From Gammaproteobacteria bacterium (GTDB taxonomy: Bacteria; Pseudomonadota; Gammaproteobacteria; Steroidobacterales; Steroidobacteraceae), in the NCBI GenBank assembly GCA_025359205.1, contig JANYHD010000016.1:62001-126000 (forward strand): a stretch of 64,000 bases of DNA, written 5' to 3'. The translations under genes and the position numbers were made by a program. The notes beneath the pieces are model-generated. The model made no database searches and was not told the DNA's origin. It worked only from the letters and a program-made list of their open reading frames with translations. Positions 28,649-38,696 of this stretch are shown here, one piece after another. How positions within the stretch are numbered: position 1 is the stretch's first letter; the number at the start of each line of letters is the position of its first letter.

Positions 28649-29536
28649 ATGAGCAACGCAGCTAGCGCGGGCACGCGGTTCCGGGCAGCGGTGCGCGAGG
28701 AGCAGCCGCTCCAGGTCGCCGGCGCGATCAACGCCTACACGGCGCGCATGGCACAGGCGGTCGGTTTCCGTGCCTTGTACCTGTCCGGGGGCGGGGTCGC
28801 CGCCAACTCGCTCGGCATGCCGGACCTGGGGCTCAGCAACCCCGAGGACGTGCTCACCGATATCCGGCGCATCACGGACGTGACCACGGCGCCGCTCCTG
28901 GTCGATGCCGACACTGGTTGGGGCAGCGCCTTCAATATTGCGCGCACGGTGCGCGCTTTCTCCAAGGCTGGTGCGGCCGGGCTGCACATCGAGGACCAGG
29001 TACAGGCCAAGCGCTGCGGGCACCGGCCGGGCAAGGAAATCGTGCCGCTGGATGAAATGGTCGATCGCATCAAGGCGGCGGTCGATGCGCGTTCCGACGC
29101 GGACTTCGTCATCATGGCGCGCACCGACGCGCTGGCGGCCGAGGGCATTGAGCGTGCCATCGAACGCGCACTCGCCTGCATCGAGGCCGGCGCCGACATG
29201 ATTTTCCCCGAGGCCGTCACGGACATCGCGATGTACCGGCGCATCAAGGACGCTGTGCGCGTGCCGATCCTCGCCAACATCACCGAGTTCGGGCAGACGC
29301 CGCTCTACACGCGCGATGAGCTGCGCGCCGCCGGCGTCGATATCGTGCTCTATTGTTGCTCGGCCTACCGCGCGATGAACGCCGCGGCACTGAAGACCTA
29401 CGAAATCATCCGCCGCACGGGCAGCCAGCGCGAGGCACTGGCCTCGATGCAGACGCGCGAGGAGCTGTACCGCTACCTCGACTATCACGCCTATGAACGC
29501 AAGCTCGATGAGCTGTTTGCCGCCGGCAGGAAGTAG
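28649..29536 (+). CDS. prpB: 2-methylisocitrate lyase
   Basis: Splits 2-methylisocitrate to pyruvate and succinate, the last step of the methylcitrate cycle for propionyl-CoA. The 295 residues include the substrate/metal motif LVDADTGWG with D86 and D88, and the signature KRCGH at 121-125 with catalytic C123. The tail ([20 protein letters not shown]) matches PrpB. AAGGA at 28637-28641 sits 7 bases before the chosen ATG; a second ATG at 28598 in the same frame has no such site. prpC follows after 8 bases. Confidence 0.95.
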   Translation: MSNAASAGTRFRAAVREEQPLQVAGAINAYTARMAQAVGFRALYLSGGGVAANSLGMPDLGLSNPEDVLTDIRRITDVTTAPLLVDADTGWGSAFNIARTVRAFSKAGAAGLHIEDQVQAKRCGHRPGKEIVPLDEMVDRIKAAVDARSDADFVIMARTDALAAEGIERAIERALACIEAGADMIFPEAVTDIAMYRRIKDAVRVPILANITEFGQTPLYTRDELRAAGVDIVLYCCSAYRAMNAAALKTYEIIRRTGSQREALASMQTREELYRYLDYHAYERKLDELFAAGRK

Positions 29537-29544
29537 GCGCTGGC

Positions 29545-30702
29545 ATGAGTGATTCAGCCGTGAACGTGGGCAACAGGCCCAAGAAATCGGTCGCGCTCGC
29601 CGGGGTCGTCGCCGGCAATACGGCGCTATGCACGGTCGGCCGCAGCGGCAACGACCTGCACTACCGCGGCTACGACATCCTGCAGATCGCAGACGCCTGC
29701 GAGTTCGAGGAAATCGCCTATCTGCTGATCCACGGCAAGCTGCCCAATCGCAACGAGCTGGCGGCGTACCAGCGCAAGCTCCAGGGTCTGCGCGCGCTGC
29801 CGCCCGCATTGCGCAGCGCACTGGAATTGCTGCCGGCCACTGCACATCCCATGGACGTGATGCGCACGGCAGTATCGGTACTGGGCTGCCTCGAAACCGA
29901 GGCAGCCGGTCACGATCCGGAATCCGCCCGCGACCTGATCGACCGGCTGGTGGCCTGCCTGGCCTCGGCGCTGTGTTACTGGCATCACTATGTGCATGGC
30001 GGACGGCGCATCGAGGTCGAGACTGACGATGTTTCGGTGGGCGGACATTTCCTGCACCTGCTGCATCAGCGGCCGCCTCCGCTAAGCTGGGTGCGCGCCA
30101 TGCACACTTCGCTGATCCTGTACGCCGAACATGAATTCAACGCCAGCACCTTTGCCGCGCGCGTCATCGCGGGCACCGGCGCCGACGTTCATTCGGCGAT
30201 CACCGGGGCGATCGGTGCCCTGCGTGGGCCCAAGCACGGCGGGGCGAACGAAGTGGCGCTGGAGATCCAGCAGCGCTACCGCGACGCCGACGAAGCGGAG
30301 GCCGATATTCGTGCGCGCGTCGCCAACCGCGAAGTGGTGATCGGTTTTGGACACCCCGTGTACACGATCTCCGATCCGCGCAACGTGGTCATTAAACAGG
30401 TCGCTCGGCGACTGGTGGAGGAAGCGGGTGACAAGCGCTTGTTCAACATTGCCGAGCGACTCGAAGCTGTCATGGCCGAGGTCAAGCACCTGTTCCCGAA
30501 TCTCGACTGGTTCAGCGCGGTCAGCTACCACGCCATGGGCGTGCCGAGCGCGATGTTCACGCCGCTGTTCGTGATCGCGCGTACGACCGGTTGGGGTGCA
30601 CACGTCGTCGAGCAGCGCGAGGACGGCAAGATCATCCGGCCAAGCGCCAATTACACGGGGCCCGAGCAGCTGCCGTTCGTGCCGCTGGACCAGCGGGCCT
30701 AG
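29545..30702 (+). CDS. prpC: 2-methylcitrate synthase
   Basis: Condenses propionyl-CoA with oxaloacetate to 2-methylcitrate. 385 residues, the usual short (type II, non-allosteric) citrate-synthase-like form. Catalytic residues are visible as H231 in [10 protein letters not shown]270 in GFGHPVY and D321 in [13 protein letters not shown]. The N-terminus has the PrpC-type [15 protein letters not shown] and [11 protein letters not shown]. The gene lies between prpB and prpD with gaps of 8 and 15 bases. Confidence 0.95.
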   Translation: MSDSAVNVGNRPKKSVALAGVVAGNTALCTVGRSGNDLHYRGYDILQIADACEFEEIAYLLIHGKLPNRNELAAYQRKLQGLRALPPALRSALELLPATAHPMDVMRTAVSVLGCLETEAAGHDPESARDLIDRLVACLASALCYWHHYVHGGRRIEVETDDVSVGGHFLHLLHQRPPPLSWVRAMHTSLILYAEHEFNASTFAARVIAGTGADVHSAITGAIGALRGPKHGGANEVALEIQQRYRDADEAEADIRARVANREVVIGFGHPVYTISDPRNVVIKQVARRLVEEAGDKRLFNIAERLEAVMAEVKHLFPNLDWFSAVSYHAMGVPSAMFTPLFVIARTTGWGAHVVEQREDGKIIRPSANYTGPEQLPFVPLDQRA

Positions 30703-30717
30703 CGAGCCTGGCATGCC

Positions 30718-32181
30718 ATGAGCGGCCACGATTTCAAGTCCACGCGCCGGCCTGAGCCGGACCCGCTGCTGCTGGATATCGCGCGCTATGCGCGCGATGC
30801 CGCGATCGACAGCGCCGTGGCCTTCGATACGGCGCGCTACTGCCTGCAGGACACACTGGCCTGCGGGCTCCAGGCGCTGCAGTACCCGGCCTGCACGAAG
30901 CTGCTTGGGCCCATCGTTCCCGGTGCAGTGCTGCCGGGCGGTGCGCGCGTACCTGGGTTGAACCTCGAGCTCGACCCGGTGCAGGCGGCCTTCAACATCG
31001 GCACCATGGTCCGCTGGCTCGATTTCAATGACACCTGGCTCGCGGCGGAGTGGGGCCACCCTTCGGACAACCTGGGCGCGATCCTCGCCGTGGCGGATTA
31101 CATGGGGCGCCGCAGTACCGGTGCCTCGGCGCGCTCTCTCACGGTGCGCGAGCTGCTGGCCGCGATGATCAAGGCGCATGAGATCCAGGGTGTCCTGGCG
31201 CTTGAAAACAGTTTCAACCAGGTAGGGCTCGATCACGTGCTGCTGGTGCGCGTGGCCTCGACTGCCGTGGCCACCGCCATGCTGGGCGGAAGCCTCGAAC
31301 AGGTGGTCAACGCTGTCTCCAACGCCTGGCTCGACGGCGGCGCATTGCGCACCTACCGCCACGCACCCAATACAGGGTCGCGCAAGAGTTGGGCGGCGGG
31401 CGATGCCACGGCGCGCGCCGTGCGGCATGCACTCATCGCCCTTACCGGGGAGATGGGTTACCCCTCGGCGCTCTCCGCGCCGGTGTGGGGCTTCCAGGAC
31501 GTGCTCTTCAAGGGCAAGCCGCTGGTCGCGCCGCAGGCGTTCGGCAGCTACGTGATGGAAAACGTGCTCTTCAAGATCAGCTACCCGGCCGAGTTCCATG
31601 CGCAGACCGCGGTCGAATGCGCGCTGCGCCTGCACCCCGTGGTGCGCGAGCGCCTGCACGAGATCGATCGCGTGGCGATCGAGACGCAGGAGCCGGGCGT
31701 GCGCATCATCGACAAGATCGGCCCGCTGGCCAATCCGGCCGACCGCGACCACTGCATCCAGTACATGATCGCGGTGCCGCTGGTCTTTGGGCGGCTGAGG
31801 GCTGCCGACTATGAGGATGCAGTGGCCGCCGACCCGCGTATCGACGCCTTGCGCGAAAGGATGCAGGTCAGGGAGAATGCGCGCTTCACCGCCGATTACT
31901 ACGAGCGCGACAAGCGCTACATCGGCAACGCCGTGCAGGTGTTCTTCCGGGACGGCACGGCCACGGAACGGGTGCAGGTAGACTACCCCGTTGGCCATCG
32001 CCGGCGGCGGGTCGAAGGTGAGCCGCTGCTGGTCCGGAAATTCGAGGACAGCGTGCGTGCGCATTTCGGCGCCGCCCAGGCGCAGCGGATCGTGACCTGC
32101 TTTGCCGACCGGCGTGCATTGGAAGCCATGCGGGTGGACGAGTTGATGAGCCTGCTGGTCAAGTCGGAGCAGACGGAGTGA
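30718..32181 (+). CDS. prpD: 2-methylcitrate dehydratase, MmgE/PrpD family
   Basis: Dehydrates 2-methylcitrate to 2-methylaconitate or 2-methyl-cis-aconitate. The 487 residues fit PrpD, with conserved [56 protein letters not shown] and [16 protein letters not shown]. There is no acnD or prpF alongside, so the cofactor-free PrpD route is predicted, with a housekeeping aconitase elsewhere for rehydration. etfB begins 7 bases after the stop, joining the methylcitrate genes to the ETF genes. Confidence 0.94.
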   Translation: MSGHDFKSTRRPEPDPLLLDIARYARDAAIDSAVAFDTARYCLQDTLACGLQALQYPACTKLLGPIVPGAVLPGGARVPGLNLELDPVQAAFNIGTMVRWLDFNDTWLAAEWGHPSDNLGAILAVADYMGRRSTGASARSLTVRELLAAMIKAHEIQGVLALENSFNQVGLDHVLLVRVASTAVATAMLGGSLEQVVNAVSNAWLDGGALRTYRHAPNTGSRKSWAAGDATARAVRHALIALTGEMGYPSALSAPVWGFQDVLFKGKPLVAPQAFGSYVMENVLFKISYPAEFHAQTAVECALRLHPVVRERLHEIDRVAIETQEPGVRIIDKIGPLANPADRDHCIQYMIAVPLVFGRLRAADYEDAVAADPRIDALRERMQVRENARFTADYYERDKRYIGNAVQVFFRDGTATERVQVDYPVGHRRRRVEGEPLLVRKFEDSVRAHFGAAQAQRIVTCFADRRALEAMRVDELMSLLVKSEQTE

Positions 32182-32188
32182 AAACGGC

Positions 32189-32938
32189 ATGAAGATCCTG
32201 GTCGGCGTCAAGCGCGTCGTCGATTACAACGTCCGCGTGCGGGTCAAGCCCGACGGGAGCGGTGTGGCGCTCGATGGCGTCAAGATGAGCATCAATCCCT
32301 TCGACGAGATCGCGCTCGAGGAGGCCTTGCGCATCCGCGAGCACGGCCAGGCGACTGAAGTCGTCGCCGTCGCGATTGGCCCGGACGAGGTGCAGACGCA
32401 ATTGCGCAGTGCGCTCGCCATGGGCGCTGACCGCGCCATCCTGGTGAAGTGCGAAGCCGCGGTCGAGCCGCGCGATGTGGCGCGCGCGCTGCTCGCGGTC
32501 ATCAAGCAGGAGGGCATCGGGCTCGCCATTCTCGGCAAGCAGGCCATCGACGACGATGCCGGCCAGACGGGCCAGATGCTCGCCGCGCTGTGGCAGCGCC
32601 CGCAGGTCAGTTTCGCCTCCAAGGTCGAGCTCAAGGACTCCGTCGCAACCGTCACGCGTGAAGTGGACAGCGGCCTCGAGACGCTCGAGGTCGACCTGCC
32701 GGCCGTGATCACCAGTGACCTGCGGCTGAACGAGCCGCGCTACATCAAGCTGCCGGACATCATGAAGGCGAAGAAGAAGCCGCTCGCCGTGACCGACATG
32801 GCCGCGCTCGGCGTGAGCCTTGCGCCCCAGTTCAAGGTGCTGAAGACCGAGGCGCCGCCGCAGCGTGCGCGCGGCATCATGGTCAAGGACGTAGCGGAAC
32901 TGATCGCGGAACTCAAAAAGCGCGGGGTGCTGTCATGA
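32189..32938 (+). CDS. etfB: Electron transfer flavoprotein beta subunit
   Basis: The small ETF subunit, carrying AMP and contacting flavin dehydrogenases. 249 residues with the family pattern DYNVRVRVKPDGSGV, KMSINPFDEIALEEALR and LGKQAIDDDAGQTGQMLAALW. The recognition loop that docks into dehydrogenase partners is intact at about 188-199 (LPDIMKAKKKPL), as in the classical group I ETF that serves acyl-CoA, sarcosine or dimethylglycine dehydrogenases. The stop overlaps the etfA ATG by four bases. Confidence 0.96.
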   Translation: MKILVGVKRVVDYNVRVRVKPDGSGVALDGVKMSINPFDEIALEEALRIREHGQATEVVAVAIGPDEVQTQLRSALAMGADRAILVKCEAAVEPRDVARALLAVIKQEGIGLAILGKQAIDDDAGQTGQMLAALWQRPQVSFASKVELKDSVATVTREVDSGLETLEVDLPAVITSDLRLNEPRYIKLPDIMKAKKKPLAVTDMAALGVSLAPQFKVLKTEAPPQRARGIMVKDVAELIAELKKRGVLS

Positions 32939-33879
32939 GTCGGGTATTGATCATCGCCGACCATGACGGCGCGCACTTGGGTGGGGGAGCGACCCGCTGC
33001 GTCACCGCGGCCGGCAAGTTCGGCGCGGCGGAGATTCACATTGCGGTGCTGGCTTCGCCCGCTGCCGCCATTGCGGCCGAGGCCGCCGCGCTGGCCGGCG
33101 TCGCCAAAGTGCTCGTCGTCGAACGCGCGGAGAACGCGCATCCGCTCGCGGCCGTGTTGGCGCCACAGGTAGCCAAACTGGCGGCCGGCTACGAATACCT
33201 GATCGGGCCTTCGAACACCTTTGGCAAGGACCTGTTGCCCCGGGTCGCGGCGCTGCTCGGCGTCGGGCAGGTGAGCGACTTGATGAGCGTCGAAGGGCCG
33301 CACACCTTCAAGCGGCCCATCTACGCGGGCAACGCCATCATCACCGTGGAGTCGCCCGCCGACACCATACTTGTGGCCACTATCCGCACGGCATCGTTCC
33401 CGGCGGCAGCCAACGGCGGTTCGGCGCTGATCGAAGCGGTCAGCACCGACGCCGCACTGCCGACGCACACACGCTTCGTGAGCCTCAGTGCAGCCAAGAA
33501 CGATCGACCGGACCTGCAATCGGCCGCGCGCGTCGTCTCGGGCGGCCGGGCTCTGGGCAGTGCCGACAACTTCAAGCTCATCTATACATTGGCCGCCCGG
33601 ATCGGCGCGGCGGTAGGCGCGTCGCGCGCGGCAGTCGATGCCGGCTACGTGCCGAGCGACATGCAGGTAGGGCAGACGGGCAAGATCATCGCCCCGGCGC
33701 TCTACATGGCAATCGGCATATCCGGGGCGATCCAGCACCTGACGGGCATCAAGGACGCGCGCACCATCGTCGCGATCAACAAGGATGCCGAGGCGCCGAT
33801 CTTCGAAGTCGCCGACGTCGGACTCATCGGCGATCTTTTCAAGATCGTTCCGGAGCTGACCGCCGCGCTCGGCGGCTAG
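32935..33879 (+). CDS. etfA: Electron transfer flavoprotein alpha subunit
   Basis: The large ETF subunit, binding the redox-active FAD and passing electrons to ETF-ubiquinone oxidoreductase. 314 residues; the C-terminal FAD domain carries [19 protein letters not shown], then [19 protein letters not shown] and [16 protein letters not shown] at about 245-306. The linker region with [16 protein letters not shown] is also typical. No ETF-ubiquinone oxidoreductase gene is in the window. A DAO-family flavoenzyme gene starts 14 bases later on the same strand. Confidence 0.96.
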   Translation: MSRVLIIADHDGAHLGGGATRCVTAAGKFGAAEIHIAVLASPAAAIAAEAAALAGVAKVLVVERAENAHPLAAVLAPQVAKLAAGYEYLIGPSNTFGKDLLPRVAALLGVGQVSDLMSVEGPHTFKRPIYAGNAIITVESPADTILVATIRTASFPAAANGGSALIEAVSTDAALPTHTRFVSLSAAKNDRPDLQSAARVVSGGRALGSADNFKLIYTLAARIGAAVGASRAAVDAGYVPSDMQVGQTGKIIAPALYMAIGISGAIQHLTGIKDARTIVAINKDAEAPIFEVADVGLIGDLFKIVPELTAALGG

Positions 33880-33893
33880 GCGCGGCTTGCGCC

Positions 33894-35234
33894 ATGACCG
33901 GCGGCGCGGGCGCACTTGAGGAAAGATCTTACTGGAGCGACACGGTCAGCGGGTCTGCGAACGCACTGGCCGCCGATGTGCCAGCCGCTGTATCCGATGC
34001 CCAGCGCGCGCCGCTGCCCCAACGAGTAGACGTGGCGGTCGTCGGCGGTGGCATCACGGGCCTCAGTGCTGCCCTGGCGCTCGCGCGGCGCGGAATCAGT
34101 GTCGCCGTGCTCGAAGCGCACTCGATCGGCTGGGGAGCCAGCTCGCGCAACGGTGGCATGGTACTGACCGGGCTCAAGCTCGATGCCGCCACGCTGCTCG
34201 CGCGCTATGGTCGCGAGCTCGCCCGCGAACTGTTTCGGGCCTCGGTGGAATCGGTTGATCTCGTCGAGCAGCTGGTGCGCGCTGAACGAATCGAATGCCA
34301 GTTCAGTCGTGGCGGGCACCTGGCACTGGCCAGCAAGCCGGGCCACTACGCAGGGTTCGAGCGCGCGGCCGAGCTGCTGTCACGTGAATTCAACCATGTC
34401 ACGCGCCTGGTGCCGCGCGCTGCGCTGCGCGCCGAGTTGGGCTCCGACATCTACCACGGCGGCATGGTGGACGAGGCGAGTGGCGGCATCAATCCCGCGC
34501 AATACGTCGCCGGACTCGCCCGCGTGGCGCAGGCCGCCGGCGCTACGTTGCACGCCGGCGCGCGGGTGCAGTGCCTTGAGCGCCTGGGCCCGCGCTGGCG
34601 CGTGACCACGGCGCGCGGCACACTCGAGGCCGGCGAGATCCTGGTTGCCACCAGCGGATACACCGGGGCCGTGACGCCGGCGCTGCGCCGCCGGCTGCTG
34701 CCGGTGGGCTCCTACATCATTGCCACCGAGCCGCTGCCCGAGCCGCTGGCGCGCGAACTCAGTCCTACGGGTCGGATGATGTACGACTCGCGGCATTTTC
34801 TGCACTACTTCCGCCTGACCCCGGACCGGCGCCTGCTCATCGGCGGCCGCGCGCGCTTCGTGCCCGAGACCGAGCGCACGGTGCGCGAGAGCGCGGCAGT
34901 CCTGAGGCAGGGCATGCTGGCCATCTACCCACAACTGCGGGGCGCGCGGGTGGAATACGCGTGGGGTGGCACGCTCGACTTCGCCTTCGACACGATGCCG
35001 CACGCAGGCTGCATCGACGGCTATCACTATGCGCTGGGCTACGCTGGTCATGGCGTGGCGCTGGCGACCTACCTGGGCACGAAGATCGGTGCGGCCATCG
35101 GCACCAGCGAGCTGGGTGCAAACCCCTTCGGGCGCCTGCCGTTCCGCGGCGCGCCGTTGGGACTGCACCTGGGCAAGGACTGGGTCCTGCCGTTGGTGGC
35201 CGCCTGGTACAAGATTCTCGACTGGGTGGATTAG
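33894..35234 (+). CDS. FAD-dependent oxidoreductase of the DAO family, PuuB/OrdL-like
   Basis: 446 residues. The dinucleotide-binding motif is at 50-56 (VGGGITG), preceded by the ~45-residue N-terminal extension containing RSYWSDT that is usual in the gamma-glutamylputrescine oxidase/OrdL group. GASSRNGGMVLTGLK follows the Rossmann strand, and the C-terminal flavin cap reads GYAGHGVALATYLG. Such enzymes oxidise a C-N bond of amines, N-methyl compounds or amino acids. Relatives usually use oxygen, but the position behind etfBA raises ETF as acceptor. Substrate unknown. It faces the first TonB receptor gene with 30 bases between stops. Confidence 0.87.
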   Translation: MTGGAGALEERSYWSDTVSGSANALAADVPAAVSDAQRAPLPQRVDVAVVGGGITGLSAALALARRGISVAVLEAHSIGWGASSRNGGMVLTGLKLDAATLLARYGRELARELFRASVESVDLVEQLVRAERIECQFSRGGHLALASKPGHYAGFERAAELLSREFNHVTRLVPRAALRAELGSDIYHGGMVDEASGGINPAQYVAGLARVAQAAGATLHAGARVQCLERLGPRWRVTTARGTLEAGEILVATSGYTGAVTPALRRRLLPVGSYIIATEPLPEPLARELSPTGRMMYDSRHFLHYFRLTPDRRLLIGGRARFVPETERTVRESAAVLRQGMLAIYPQLRGARVEYAWGGTLDFAFDTMPHAGCIDGYHYALGYAGHGVALATYLGTKIGAAIGTSELGANPFGRLPFRGAPLGLHLGKDWVLPLVAAWYKILDWVD

Positions 35235-35264
35235 CACCCGTCCGAAAGGCGGCGGTCCGTGGCT

Positions 35265-37610
35265 TCAGAACTGATAGCCGAAATCTATCCCGTAGGTACG
35301 CGGTTCTCCGACCAACGCGTAGTCGAAGCCGATCGCTCCGGTGTCCGGATCATTCTGGTTGAGTCCGTACGCCAGGTACTTTTCGTTGGCGAGGTTCTTG
35401 ACCCACACATCCGCTGTGAAGCCGCGCTTTCCCGGCGGGTCGAGCGCGATGCGCGCGTTGTACAGGCCATAAGCGCCCTGTGAGATGCGTTCGGTGTTGT
35501 AGGCATCGAAGTACTGCTTGCCGTAGACGTTGCCATTGAGCACGGCGTGCAGGTCGCCAGCGCTGGTGTGCATGAAGCGCCAATTGATCGACAGGCTCGC
35601 GTTGTAGTCGGGCGCCTGGATCAGCTTGTTGCCCGTGCAGCAAGCCGCCAAGCCGTTGACGGGATCCGGCCGCGTTGCCGCATGCAAGGTGAGATCCACG
35701 TACTTGCTGTTCATCAGGCCGAGGCCGGCGTCGAACTCGAGGGCATCCGTGGCCTTGACCTTGAACTCGAACTCGGCGCCGTCCACGCGCGACTTCGGTG
35801 CGTTGACCGTGCGGAAGCCGCTGCCCGTGCCCCCCGGCAGCGTGAACGAGTCGAGGAACTGCTGGTTCCTGAAGTCGTAGTGGAACAGCGCCGCATTGAA
35901 CGTGGCGCGGTGTTGCCACAGATCCGTCTTCAGTCCGATTTCGTAGGACGTCAATGTCTCGGGCTGGGCAAAATTTGCCTCCTGGGGGAAATTGAAGGCC
36001 TGGCCGTTGAAGGCGGCGCCGCGGTAGCCCCGGCTGATGTTCAGGTAGGCCAGCACTCCATCACTCGGCTTCCAGTCGGCGCCGGTCCGGAAGCTGAAGT
36101 TGTTGTTATCCTGGCTCATGTTCCGCAGTGGGCCCTGCGGCGCAGTTCCGGTTTGGAAGAACCCGTAGCTTGGAAGTGAGTCCGCAGCGCCGATGGTCTG
36201 CGTCCAGTAAGTCGACGAGCCGCCATCGGGCGTGAGGCCGGTCGGTCCAGGCGCGAGCGGACCGCCCTCGAGCGCGTAGAAGTTGCTTATGGTCACCTGG
36301 TCCTTCGTGTAGCGCGCCGCCGCGCGCAGCGTTAAGGCCGGCGTCACCTTGAAAGTGGTGTTGAGGAATACTGCCTTGCTGTCCTTGAGCTGGTCGAAAC
36401 TGTTGAATTCATCGAAGCCGTAGAGTGGCGTGCCATCCGGGAGCGCAAAATACCCCAGGTCATAGGAATCGAAGAAGTGGTATTCCACCGTCGCATGCGT
36501 GCTCTCGCGCCCGTAGTAAAGGCCGGCGAGCCAACTGAACGCGCCGCTGGTGCGCGAGGCGAGACGCAACTCTTCGGAGAAATCGTTGGTGCTCGAATAA
36601 TAGGTATTCGGATCATCGAGGCGGAGTGTGACCGGCAGTCCACCGTCGTCGCTCTTCGTATACCAGCGGCCGTAATCGAAGCCAGTAATGGAAGTCAGGG
36701 CCATATGGTCGGTCGCCAGCCACTCGATCTTGAGCAACCCAGTGTCATTGGCGATGTCCTTGTGCACGGCGTACTTGGCGCCGTTGTCGAACAAGTTGAT
36801 GGTGCCGGAGAAGTAGGCTGGGTCGACATTGAGCGCGTGCGCCCCGTAGGGCGTGCCACCGGACTTGCTGAAGGCAAGTTTCATCGTCACCGTCAGCCGA
36901 TCGTTCGGCTTGGCGAGCAGCGTCAGGCGGCCGGCCAGTGCGTCGACGCCATTCAGCGGCTCGACGCCGGGCACGATACTGTGCACCCAGCCGTCGCGTT
37001 TTTCGTACGTGATTGCCGCGCGCACGCCGACCGTGTTGTCGACCAGCGGACCGCCGGCCGCTGCATTGATGGAGTACATGCTGTAGTTGCCGAAGCCGGC
37101 CGTCACGTAGCCTTCGTTCTCGGTCAGGCTTGGGTTGCGCGAATAGAAACTGATGGCTCCACCGGTCGCGTTCTTGCCGTACAGAGTTCCCTGGGGACCT
37201 CGCAATACCTCGACGCGATCCAGGTCATAGGTTTGCAGTGCCTGCACCGCGCCTACGGGCTTGTAGACCTCATCGACGTACATCGCGATCGGGCTGCTCT
37301 GGTTCTGGCTGTAGTCCTGCGTGGTGATGCCGCGCAGCGTGAAGGTCGGCTGCGCCTCGGGTCCGTACGGCGAATTGAGCAGCATGTTGGGCACGCCGCT
37401 GGTGATGTCCCCGGCCTGGCGCACGCCGCGATCGGCAAGATCGGCGGCCGACATGGCGGTGACGGCGATCGGCACGTCCTGCAGCCGCTCGGTGAGGCGC
37501 TGTGCGGTCACCACGATTTCCTCGAGCGCCTGGTCCGCGGACGCCGCCAGCGGCACCGTGACGGCCGCGATGGCGCCGGCGGTCAATCCCAGAATGGAAA
37601 AAGTGCGCAT
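35265..37610 (-). CDS. TonB-dependent outer-membrane receptor (first)
   Basis: A 781-residue outer-membrane beta-barrel transporter. A signal peptide (FSILGLTAGAIAAVTVPLAASA) leads to a TonB-box-like LEEIVVTAQRL, then the plug domain (VPIAVTAMSAADLADRGV; VEVLRGPQGTLYGKNATGG) and the barrel, ending in aromatic-rich YGIDFGYQF with terminal Phe. The style resembles receptors that sphingomonads and relatives use for organic nutrients rather than classical siderophore receptors. Substrate is not deducible. An IclR regulator lies 192 bases upstream on the same strand, and the gap holds repeats suited to regulation. Confidence 0.93.
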   Translation of the reverse strand: MRTFSILGLTAGAIAAVTVPLAASADQALEEIVVTAQRLTERLQDVPIAVTAMSAADLADRGVRQAGDITSGVPNMLLNSPYGPEAQPTFTLRGITTQDYSQNQSSPIAMYVDEVYKPVGAVQALQTYDLDRVEVLRGPQGTLYGKNATGGAISFYSRNPSLTENEGYVTAGFGNYSMYSINAAAGGPLVDNTVGVRAAITYEKRDGWVHSIVPGVEPLNGVDALAGRLTLLAKPNDRLTVTMKLAFSKSGGTPYGAHALNVDPAYFSGTINLFDNGAKYAVHKDIANDTGLLKIEWLATDHMALTSITGFDYGRWYTKSDDGGLPVTLRLDDPNTYYSSTNDFSEELRLASRTSGAFSWLAGLYYGRESTHATVEYHFFDSYDLGYFALPDGTPLYGFDEFNSFDQLKDSKAVFLNTTFKVTPALTLRAAARYTKDQVTISNFYALEGGPLAPGPTGLTPDGGSSTYWTQTIGAADSLPSYGFFQTGTAPQGPLRNMSQDNNNFSFRTGADWKPSDGVLAYLNISRGYRGAAFNGQAFNFPQEANFAQPETLTSYEIGLKTDLWQHRATFNAALFHYDFRNQQFLDSFTLPGGTGSGFRTVNAPKSRVDGAEFEFKVKATDALEFDAGLGLMNSKYVDLTLHAATRPDPVNGLAACCTGNKLIQAPDYNASLSINWRFMHTSAGDLHAVLNGNVYGKQYFDAYNTERISQGAYGLYNARIALDPPGKRGFTADVWVKNLANEKYLAYGLNQNDPDTGAIGFDYALVGEPRTYGIDFGYQF

Positions 37611-37802
37611 GGTCGAACCCCCCTCTGGTGAAACTGGCGGCAGGCACCAGGTGCGAGCGCCTGAACCAGGTGCCGGTTCACATATCGATTATCGAATATC
37701 TAAAATCGCATCTGGATAAAGTCTATGCCGGTGCCACAGGGTCGTCAATCGACTCCTGTGCTCCGTCGTGGACAATCGTGCAGGGTGCGGCGACGCTGGC
37801 GG
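37611..37802. promoter_or_regulatory. 192-bp control region ahead of the first TonB receptor gene
   Basis: The longest gene-free stretch in the window. It holds two direct copies of ACCAGGTGC (37646-37654 and 37665-37673, period 19), the first within the perfect inverted repeat GCACC-A-GGTGC (37644-37654). It also holds the palindrome TCGAT-T-ATCGA (37685-37695) inside an AT-richer stretch. These lie 35-85 bases upstream of the receptor start and would suit operator sites. No clear -10/-35 pair is assigned. Confidence 0.5.
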
Positions 37803-38594
37803 TCAGTCGAGGGCGCGCGCCGCGTTGGATATGGCGCGCGCGTAGTCGATCACCATTGGTCCGAGGCGCTTCATGGCCTCCGCGAGCTGCCAGCGGCTGG
37901 TCGGTGCCGAGACGTGGATGGCCGCGATGGCCCGGCCACGGCTGTTAAGTACCGGGGCGGCCACGTTCACATCACCGAGGTAGTATTCCTGGTTGTTGAA
38001 GGCGAAGCCGCGCTCGCGCGCCTGCCGGATCATCTCCAGCAGTTTGACCGGATCCGTGCAGGTGTGGGGCGTGTGCTGGCGGCGGTCCGAGGCCTTCAGG
38101 ATGGCGCGCACCTCGGCATCAGGCAGGCCCGACAGGTAGGCGCGCCCTGCGGATGTGCAGTACATCGGCATGTGACGGCCGATCGGCACGTGAATGGGAA
38201 TGTGCTTGTGGCTCGGGAAGCGCGCGACGTAGAGCATGTCGAGCCCGTCGGGCTCGGTCAGGTTGGTGGTCTCGTTGCAGCTGCTGCTGAGCTTGGCGAG
38301 GAAGGGATTGGCGGCGTCGATCAGCGCGTCGGCCTCCAGGTAGTTGCAGCCTACAGTCATGACCTTTGGGGCCAGCTGGAAGCGTCGCGTGCTCGGCTGC
38401 TTCTGGATCAGCCCCATGGCCTGCAGCGTGTGTACGCTGCGCTGGGCCGAGGCGCGGCTGATCTGCGCGGCGTCGGCCAACTCTGCCAGGGTCATGGTGC
38501 GCCGCTTGGCGCCGAATGACTGCAGGATGGCAATGCCCTTCTCGAGCGAGCGATTGAAGAGTGGCGAGAGCCGGTCGGGAAGTTGGTCGCTCAT
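37803..38594 (-). CDS. IclR-family transcriptional regulator
   Basis: 263 residues: an N-terminal winged helix-turn-helix (about 15-75; MTLAELADAAQISRASAQRSVHTL fragment region) and a C-terminal effector domain with HIPIHVPIGRHMPMYCTSAGRA and GDVNVAAPVLNSRGRAIAAI. AGGA lies about 7 bases before the ATG on the minus strand, favouring this start over one six codons upstream. It sits between two transport/catabolic genes and is divergent from the second FAD oxidoreductase gene, a position typical of local repressors or activators of catabolic genes. The effector is unknown. Confidence 0.93.
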   Translation of the reverse strand: MSDQLPDRLSPLFNRSLEKGIAILQSFGAKRRTMTLAELADAAQISRASAQRSVHTLQAMGLIQKQPSTRRFQLAPKVMTVGCNYLEADALIDAANPFLAKLSSSCNETTNLTEPDGLDMLYVARFPSHKHIPIHVPIGRHMPMYCTSAGRAYLSGLPDAEVRAILKASDRRQHTPHTCTDPVKLLEMIRQARERGFAFNNQEYYLGDVNVAAPVLNSRGRAIAAIHVSAPTSRWQLAEAMKRLGPMVIDYARAISNAARALD

Positions 38595-38610
38595 GCGCGG
38601 TCCTCGTGGC

Positions 38611-38639
38611 ATCGATAAACGATAGCACAATCACGTTTA
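38611..38639. promoter_or_regulatory. Inverted repeat, candidate IclR operator
   Basis: TAAACG (38616-38621) and CGTTTA (38634-38639) form a perfect inverted repeat with a 12-base spacer. The symmetry extends inward through GAT...ATC with one bulged base. A smaller repeat, ATCG-ATAAA-CGAT, overlaps at 38611-38623. It lies between the divergent IclR and FAD oxidoreductase starts, where an autoregulatory operator is expected. Confidence 0.5.
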
Positions 38640-38696
38640 CAGATATTGCGCTTTCTGCAAGCATGTGCCCGTGACATGCGTAGCGGGCAAATCGCG

